A stretch of 64,000 bases of DNA, taken from the NCBI RefSeq assembly GCF_011075055.1, contig NW_025401112.1, positions 62,001-126,000 of the forward strand. Reading direction: 5' to 3'. The position numbers were made by a program, and so were the translations under genes. This DNA is from Mangifera indica. Its lineage: Eukaryota; Streptophyta; Magnoliopsida; Sapindales; Anacardiaceae. Each line of letters opens with the position of its first letter. Positions within the stretch are counted from its first letter, which is position 1. The notes beneath the pieces were generated by a model. That model saw nothing but the letters and a program-made list of their open reading frames with translations, was not told the origin of the DNA and searched no databases. This document shows, piece after piece, positions 58,255-64,000 of this stretch.

Positions 58255-58985
58255 AAGAAAGTTTTTTTTACACCCAAAGTTTGAAAAACATCATGTTCAC
58301 CCAATAAATTCTTAATCAATAAATTCCCATTTAAAACTTAACCTTGTTATTGGAAAAAGATCTTGAGACATTGTTAGAAAGATACGTGATAATATTACTT
58401 TCTAACTATTTTTCTCTTTTGAAATTATTATATTTCCCCTATTTATGCAGTTGCTAGTAATTTGATTAAGTTGAATCCAATAGTTAAAATAACATTAGAT
58501 TTGTGCAATTTGGGTGAATCACGTTAGCCAAGATGCGATTTGGCAATTTTGATCACTGGAATGTACCAGAGATGCTATTAGGCAAGAGCGCACCTCTCCA
58601 GGTGCGATTTTGTTGAAATCACACAATGACAAATATGATTCCAACGTTAGAAATGCACCTCGAGTGAGATTTCAACAAGATTGCATTGAGAGATGTATGG
58701 TATTAAAAGGTTCACTAACAAAAGGTATTATGTTCTTAATTTTGTATCTATTTGGTGTGATTTTTGTCCGATCAAACCTATTTAATGCAATCTCATCATA
58801 TCATACATTTTCCGATGTGACTGTAACAAATTTCCAACCATTTTTTTCTTAAAATTTGGGTGAGGAAATGGTGTTTATGTTATTCGATTGATAACGAAGT
58901 TAAACCTTGCAAAAAAAATTTAGAATTTAGAAATTAAGTGGGTGAGAATTTGTTGTTTCCCCCGAACCGTGGATAAGAAATGGTG
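58255..58985. mobile_element. Probable TIR element
   Basis: Left CACCCAAAGTTTGAAAAAC and right GAACCGTGGATAAGAAATGGTG resemble the inverted ends of repeat R and the Mutator-like MITEs. The interior has several GGTGCGATTT/GTGAGATTTCAACA motifs and an 80-codon open stretch without family features. Confidence 0.4.
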
Positions 58986-58989
58986 ATTT

Positions 58990-60005
58990 ACTCTTGATTG
59001 AATGGGCCCAACCAGTCAATACTAGATTTGATTTTATCCACAAGTATCTCTTAGTTTCAACTCTTCATCATCTTCTCCTACACTATACCTGTCTCAATCT
59101 GAGCTTCTGTAGCCACCTGAAACCATTTCGTGAATGATTTGTCCATGCCAAATATTAATTGTCTTTCACGGCAGAGCCAACCAGATAAATCTCATTTAAC
59201 ATACAAAACAACTTAAATTAAATATAAGGTTCTAACAGTATTCATAACCCTCACTAAAACTTCAACTGAAGGCATAAAATCCTGCTGGGAACATAAAGCA
59301 TGTTGAATGTAAAGAATAAATTTAGCATGCGGGTTAAGAAAGATAGAGATTAAGAAACTTCAACCGGGGTCAATATGTAATAACTTGGAAGCTGTGTTTG
59401 GAGAAGGTGGTGGAAATATTGAAGATGCCAAATACTGTCTCCCACTAAAGGAAAGATGATGTGGAAATACACTTTCTACCTTCAGCTTTCAGAAAACAAA
59501 TTCGATTTTCACTTACCCTTCCGTCCTTCCCACACTTGCTTTCAAACATTAATAATTATCTTCTTCTTCCCATTATGAACAGTGAGCTTAAACACCATAC
59601 CGAGCCGCCACGTCTTAAATACACACTAATTTAGTACAAAGGTAGAGGAGCAATTCTACGTGAATTTATTATAAGTATTCAATCATATATATTTTTATAC
59701 GTGTTATTATATGATTAGATATTATTTTATTTTTAATTCAAAATTATATAATCATATAATAATATATATTAATATATATATTTGTGTGTCCAAACTAAGT
59801 ATACATTATTTATTGAATGTAGAAGTTGAAACGCAGCCTTCTCCTACTTCTGTCAAAGATTGTTGGCTAGCTAATGCCACCATATTATATCAAGATAATT
59901 GAAGACTTTAACTGACGTTGAAAGGAAAGTCAGCTTGTTTTATGGCTATCTATTTGGTGTTTCCCTGGAAGTTTTTCAATTATTCAATTTATATTTATCC
60001 TTACT
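58990..60005. other. Intergenic, no gene
   Basis: 59655-59808 is an H-family hairpin (TATATGATTAGATATTATTTT); the rest holds nothing recognised. Confidence 0.4.
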
Positions 60006-60009
60006 TTGT

Positions 60010-60185
60010 TATACAATAAAACTATTTCACCTAATCTATTGAGTATGAATTATGTATCCTAATCATATGTCATCATATAATTTATTAATTTTGAATAAAA
60101 AATTAAATAATAATTAATCACATGATATATTACTTAAGTACTCAATTGAAAACTTAAAACTAGATTCACATAGAATCGCTATTTG
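60010..60185. repeat. Hairpin MITE family H (diverged copy)
   Basis: GTCATCATATAATTTATTAATT / AATTAATCACATGATATATTA arms; ends TATTGAGTATGAATTATGTA / CACATAGAATCGCTA. Confidence 0.45.
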
Positions 60186-60297
60186 TTTGTGTATTGATTG
60201 GAGGAGAATTCACAAATCACAAAGAGTCAATGACTTAATTAAGGTGACAACCAAACCCGCCAAGTCATTTTGTCGCTAGGTTAATTGTTATAAAAAG

Positions 60298-60878
60298 CTG
60301 CAAATAATGTTTTTAAAATCGGATAAGAGATTGAATCGATTGTCTCACTGATTTATGATTCAACCGATTTATTTTATTATTAAATTATAATAAATAGATT
60401 TTACTTAAAAATTTGTAAAAGATAAAATCAATCAAGACACTTACATCTTTAAAGATTATATCGTATTCTTTTTAAGTAGTAACAATTATTTATTTGATTT
60501 TAATGAAACAATTAAAATAAAAAAATATCAGTCTTATGATACAAAAAAAGAATATAATTCTATAAATTATTGCCTATAGAAGACATTTCAATATATATGA
60601 GATACTTTTTTTTTTGAACTTATTTTTCCTTACAAACCTTTAGAAATTCATCAAATCTAATAAAAAATAATCAAATTACTAAAAAAATAATTAAATTTTA
60701 AAAAATATTCTAAATTTTGACCAAACCTGATTTTGACCCATTCATCCAGTCAAATTTGATTCTAAGTCAATAACTAAACTGTCTTTTCTTGTTAATCACA
60801 CCAGATTTAGAGTCAGTTTTTGGTTTAACTGATTAAACTGACCGATCCGATCCGATTTTAAAATCATTCGCTGCAAAC
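60298..60878. mobile_element. TIR MITE, ~563 bp, with 9-bp target duplication
   Basis: Element ~60307-60869: left AATGTTTTTAAAATCGGAT, right (inverted) AATGATTTTAAAATCGGAT, 18 of 19 matching. Flanked by GCTGCAAAT (60298-60306) and GCTGCAAAC (60870-60878). Subterminal TCGATTGTCTCACTG / GGTCAGTTTAATCAG. Confidence 0.65.
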
Positions 60879-60879
60879 A

Positions 60880-61575
60880 AATATAAAACCAAGAGAGAAG
60901 AATGAAGAATAAATATAGCCGCAAACTTATCTGATCCAACATATTGAAATTGACAGCCAACAAACTGAAAGCAGAATTGTTCATCAAGTCAATAAGGCAT
61001 TGACCTATGTGGCCCCCGTTATGGAAACAATGGTCTCTTACCATTTCTTGAAATAATTTACTTGTTTATTATATCCATAAATACCATGTTACCTTGTATG
61101 ACCATTTTTTATTGTGGCTGGAAATCTGTGATATGCTTATGGAGATTCTTCTGATTATTAATCAACTTTTGTATGATGGTGCTGTGTTTATAGACTTTCC
61201 AAGGATATAATCTGGGTGTTATTTTTTGAGCCATGGATTTGTATATTTGGTGTCCAGTATTGAATTCTATTACTGTATGAATTTTGATAATCCTTTCAGA
61301 AAGGGTAACCTCTTGCTTTTGTTGAATTGGGTTGGTCGTATTTTAGGGAAATGTCTTAATTTACAATCGGGGTTTACTTTCTGTTAACTTGTGGCTTTTT
61401 GTATAGAGTTTTGCTATTTTTGCCTTTTCAACGGAGATAAAGTAGGATGTTTCCTAGGGTTTCACGGATTTGTTTATGATGTTTATACATAGACATTGCT
61501 GTAAAGATGATAAGATAACAATGAATATTAATTAGTGACTGTCACCATCTCTAACTTCTCTGCAAGCGATGATAT
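60880..61575. other. Unexplained T-rich segment
   Basis: 61080-61500 is T-rich but less AT-rich than its neighbours (GGCTGGAAATCTGTGATATGC, CCTCTTGCTTTTGTTGAATTG), with the texture of a plant intron or 3' UTR. No exon was recognised. Unique to this duplication unit. Confidence 0.35.
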
Positions 61576-61689
61576 ACAAAGTCATCCATATTATTATTAT
61601 TATTATTTATTATAAACCTCAACATTTTGGTAACAATTGGTGGGTAGGAGCGGCTTAACCTAATTAAGCAATTTATTATGAGTAATAAT

Positions 61690-61928
61690 TAGCCTTAATT
61701 CCTGTGGGCTTCTCCATACACAAACAAGAATCAAGAGAAGATATCATATATCTATATATATATGGCGACTTATTTAATTAGTTTCTCTGTTTACGTCTCC
61801 CAGCCACCGCGTCTACCAACCCATATTTATTAGCTTATTAATACAAATTTTCAACATTTTTTCAACACATTCTTCTTCATGGTTCATTCTTATGAATTTC
61901 TGAGGCAACTAAATAGGACTTTAAATGG

Positions 61929-61974
<46 letters not shown>

Positions 61975-62045
61975 CAACAGACTAACAGTACCAAGATGAG
62001 TGGCGCTGAAAGTTTTGAACTGAGCATAGTTGATGACCATTAATG
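61690..62045 (-). repeat. Block T, copy 3
   Basis: GTTTACGTCTCCCAGCCACC and GCGTCTACCAA at 61789-61819; GATGAGTGGCGCTGAAAGTT at 61995 matches 47960 and 54055. Confidence 0.75.
61929..61974. repeat. (AT)n-(AG)n microsatellite
   Basis: About 18 bp of AT followed by 28 bp of AG. Confidence 0.95.
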
Positions 62046-62204
62046 GAACCACTATAGTTCGCTGTTGTTATTGTATCCTCTATTTTGATAATGTGAAGAT
62101 AGTTTCTTTCTTCTATTTTGGCATTTTGTATTTTTAATAACTTTTATTTTAAAAAATAATAATAATTGAACGAGTACATTACATTTTTCAATGATGATTT
62201 TACC

Positions 62205-62935
62205 AAAAGAACTTTCACCCTTTCTAGTATAAATAACAATTTTTTCACTCAAAATTAAATTCATTTAAAAAAAATTGTATAAAGGTAAAATTATAATTTT
62301 GTTATTCCTAATTTTAAAAAAAATTAAAAAAACAACTTGCATTTAAGTTCCTACAATTCTTTGAAAATCCTAGTTATTGACATCACTTATTCACCACCAT
62401 TACTAATCTCACCATTGTCACAAGTTTTGGCCCTCACCATTCTCTCTTTTGTCATGATTTGATTTGTCATTGATGACTTGAATGAGTGAAGGTTATTGCC
62501 GATGACAACATAAAATTGTAACAAATAGAGAGTGATGGAGACCACCAACACATGCAATAGAGAAAGGGAAAGATGATGGTACAACAGAGAAAATGGATTG
62601 AGGGGATAGCAGTGTGGGATGAGTTGTCGAAGAGAAGGAGATGGTGGGGGTTGATCGGGAATAGAGAGACAACGTGGTAGGGGCTAATCAAGAATAGAGC
62701 AAGAAGGAGGCAAGTGTGAAAGGATTGAGAAATTAGAGAATATTTATGCAGTTGAGATATTTAAAGGTTTTTTATTTTAAATTTTGTTAGGTTGTATGGT
62801 AATTTTACAAAATGAAATAGTAAAGATAAAATAGTAATTTCGCTTGGTATTATATAAATTATTTTTCATTAAAAGAATTTGATTTGGGGTTAAAAAAAGT
62901 GTTATTTATCGTCAAAAGACTTTTCAATTATATAA
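62205..62935. repeat. Repeat R, copy 4 (ends visible)
   Basis: Left arm ATAAATAACAATTTTTTCACTCAAAA pairs with the right arm, inverted ATAAATAACACTTTTTTTAACCCCAAA (both shown in part), giving a ~730-bp TIR element. Core GAGACCACCAACACATGCAA. Confidence 0.55.
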
Positions 62936-64000
62936 GTTATAGGTTTTAAAATAAATTCAAACCTAATTTGAGTTAATCATGTCTATCTTGAACTCAAGCA
63001 AAAAACTTTTCAATTTAGTGAGCTCGAGCTTAGGCTTTGCTTTAATGAAGTCGAGTTGAGCTGAAGTCAAAACAATACTTAATTCAACTTGATTATAGTT
63101 GTAGATAAGATTAATGAGATATCTAATCTCATTTACCATGTTGGCTTTTATCTCCTAGAGTCAGTATCCAGGTGAATAGAGTGCATGTTATCTGGTTTTC
63201 CTTTTTTATCTTTATGCATACATTGTATCACTCCACCAGAATTTCTCTGGTTTCTTCTGCCTATCAAAGGTTGACGGAGATTTTCAACCATAAAAATTGT
63301 AGTTTATTATAAATGAAAGAGGGTCTACGTCACTTTCCATAGTGGAAAATTTGTACAAAAAATGTCTCCCACTTGATGAATTGAAGTGGAAATGGCTCTT
63401 CCTGTGGACTAATTGTTGTGGCATAAGATAAACAGCTTTCAGCTGACTGTTCTTTCAATTTTAAACAATTTGTAAAATACTTGGCCATTAAAGACCTAAC
63501 CTTAACGTAATCACATCTATATCGACACTTCTTTTTCTTTAAGTAAATCATACACTAAACTCATTAATCATGATTAACCCTCTTTAGTTGTAACCCAGGA
63601 AGGTCATGTCTATGGCCTGGCCACCGAATGAAATTCAACATATGAATGTCACTTTTTCATCAACTTAATTAATTAATTTTTTAAAAATTAATCTGTTATC
63701 TGATCATTAATCATCATCATCAAGTGCCGACCACAAAATGCAAAGTTACATTGGGTTCTCGCCAAAGTCTAACACACTATTATACTTTTGTTTTTGGATT
63801 TTGTAACTCAAAATGCATCTGAATAAATTAAAGAATTCATAGGTTATTTAATTTATCTTTATCTTAGACTTCTCTAGTATAAGATACACATGTAAACTCA
63901 ATATTTCTTTAGTGTATTACTGATGTGAAATTTACCTAAATTGTAATAGTTTTAGTAACGCAAAAACAATTCAATGTTTTTGTCATTTTTAATTTTTTTC
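62936..64000. repeat. Block S, copy 3 (runs off window)
   Basis: Parallels 45300-46000 and 55660-56650 (AAGAGGGTCTAYGTCACTTT, TCTCCCACTTGATGAATTGA, TGTGGACTAATTGTTGTGGC). By analogy with the other units, a GDU 3' flank would be expected just beyond the window. Confidence 0.7.

Noticed and set aside
62387..62691. Minus-strand frames resembling each other at 44.4, 48.4, 54.4 and 62.4 kb
   Set aside because: Similarity is due to repeat R; lengths and frames are not conserved between copies, so not a gene family.

Overview
The window is nuclear DNA of a flowering plant, most likely a eudicot. It is about two thirds A+T, gene-poor, and full of short non-autonomous transposons and microsatellites. 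The genes are typical of land plants: a plant-specific PPR protein, a group-S-type bZIP factor, a galacturonosyltransferase, a cytosolic-type 6-phosphogluconate dehydrogenase, a SOB FIVE-LIKE protein and GLUTAMINE DUMPER proteins. I cannot name the species. No bacterial, organellar or viral gene was seen, and there is no CRISPR array or rRNA.

Layout, left to right. (1) 1-350: the 5' end of a PPR gene on the minus strand, cut by the window edge. (2) 1.5-5.3 kb: a tandem pair of small two-helix membrane-protein genes of unknown function. (3) 5.4-20.8 kb: no protein gene; hAT-, Mutator- and Tourist-like MITEs, a decayed Ty1/copia gag relic, AT microsatellites and a GATAC-rich repeat. (4) 20.8-21.5 kb: an intronless bZIP gene. 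(5) 21.5-27.1 kb: transposon-rich, with a 1.6-kb element inserted into one copy of a 101-bp tandem repeat. (6) 27.2-29.3 kb: GAUT9 (three coding exons, 561 aa). (7) 31.7-34.3 kb: 6-phosphogluconate dehydrogenase (487 aa, uninterrupted CDS). (8) 36.4-36.8 kb: a SOFL gene on the minus strand. (9) 39.5 kb: tRNA-Leu(CAG). (10) 39.7-64 kb: a block of segmental duplications built around GLUTAMINE DUMPER genes on the minus strand. Two GDU genes keep open frames (41.5-41.7 and 47.0-47.4 kb). At least two further copies of their flanks survive without a GDU frame, and in one of these a GC-rich hAT-like element occupies the place of the gene.

How the genes relate. GAUT9 makes pectic homogalacturonan in the Golgi, and 6PGDH supplies NADPH and ribulose-5-phosphate; they are housekeeping neighbours rather than an operon. 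From memory, the Arabidopsis orthologues of the PPR, GAUT9 and 6PGDH genes lie together near At3g02330-At3g02360. The bZIP, SOFL and GDU families sit side by side at two other Arabidopsis loci (around At5g38770-At5g38800 and At3g30530-At3g30725). This window has both groups interleaved, so it may preserve an ancestral gene order that was split after genome duplication elsewhere. That is the most interesting large-scale signal; the second is the birth-and-loss history of the GDU array.
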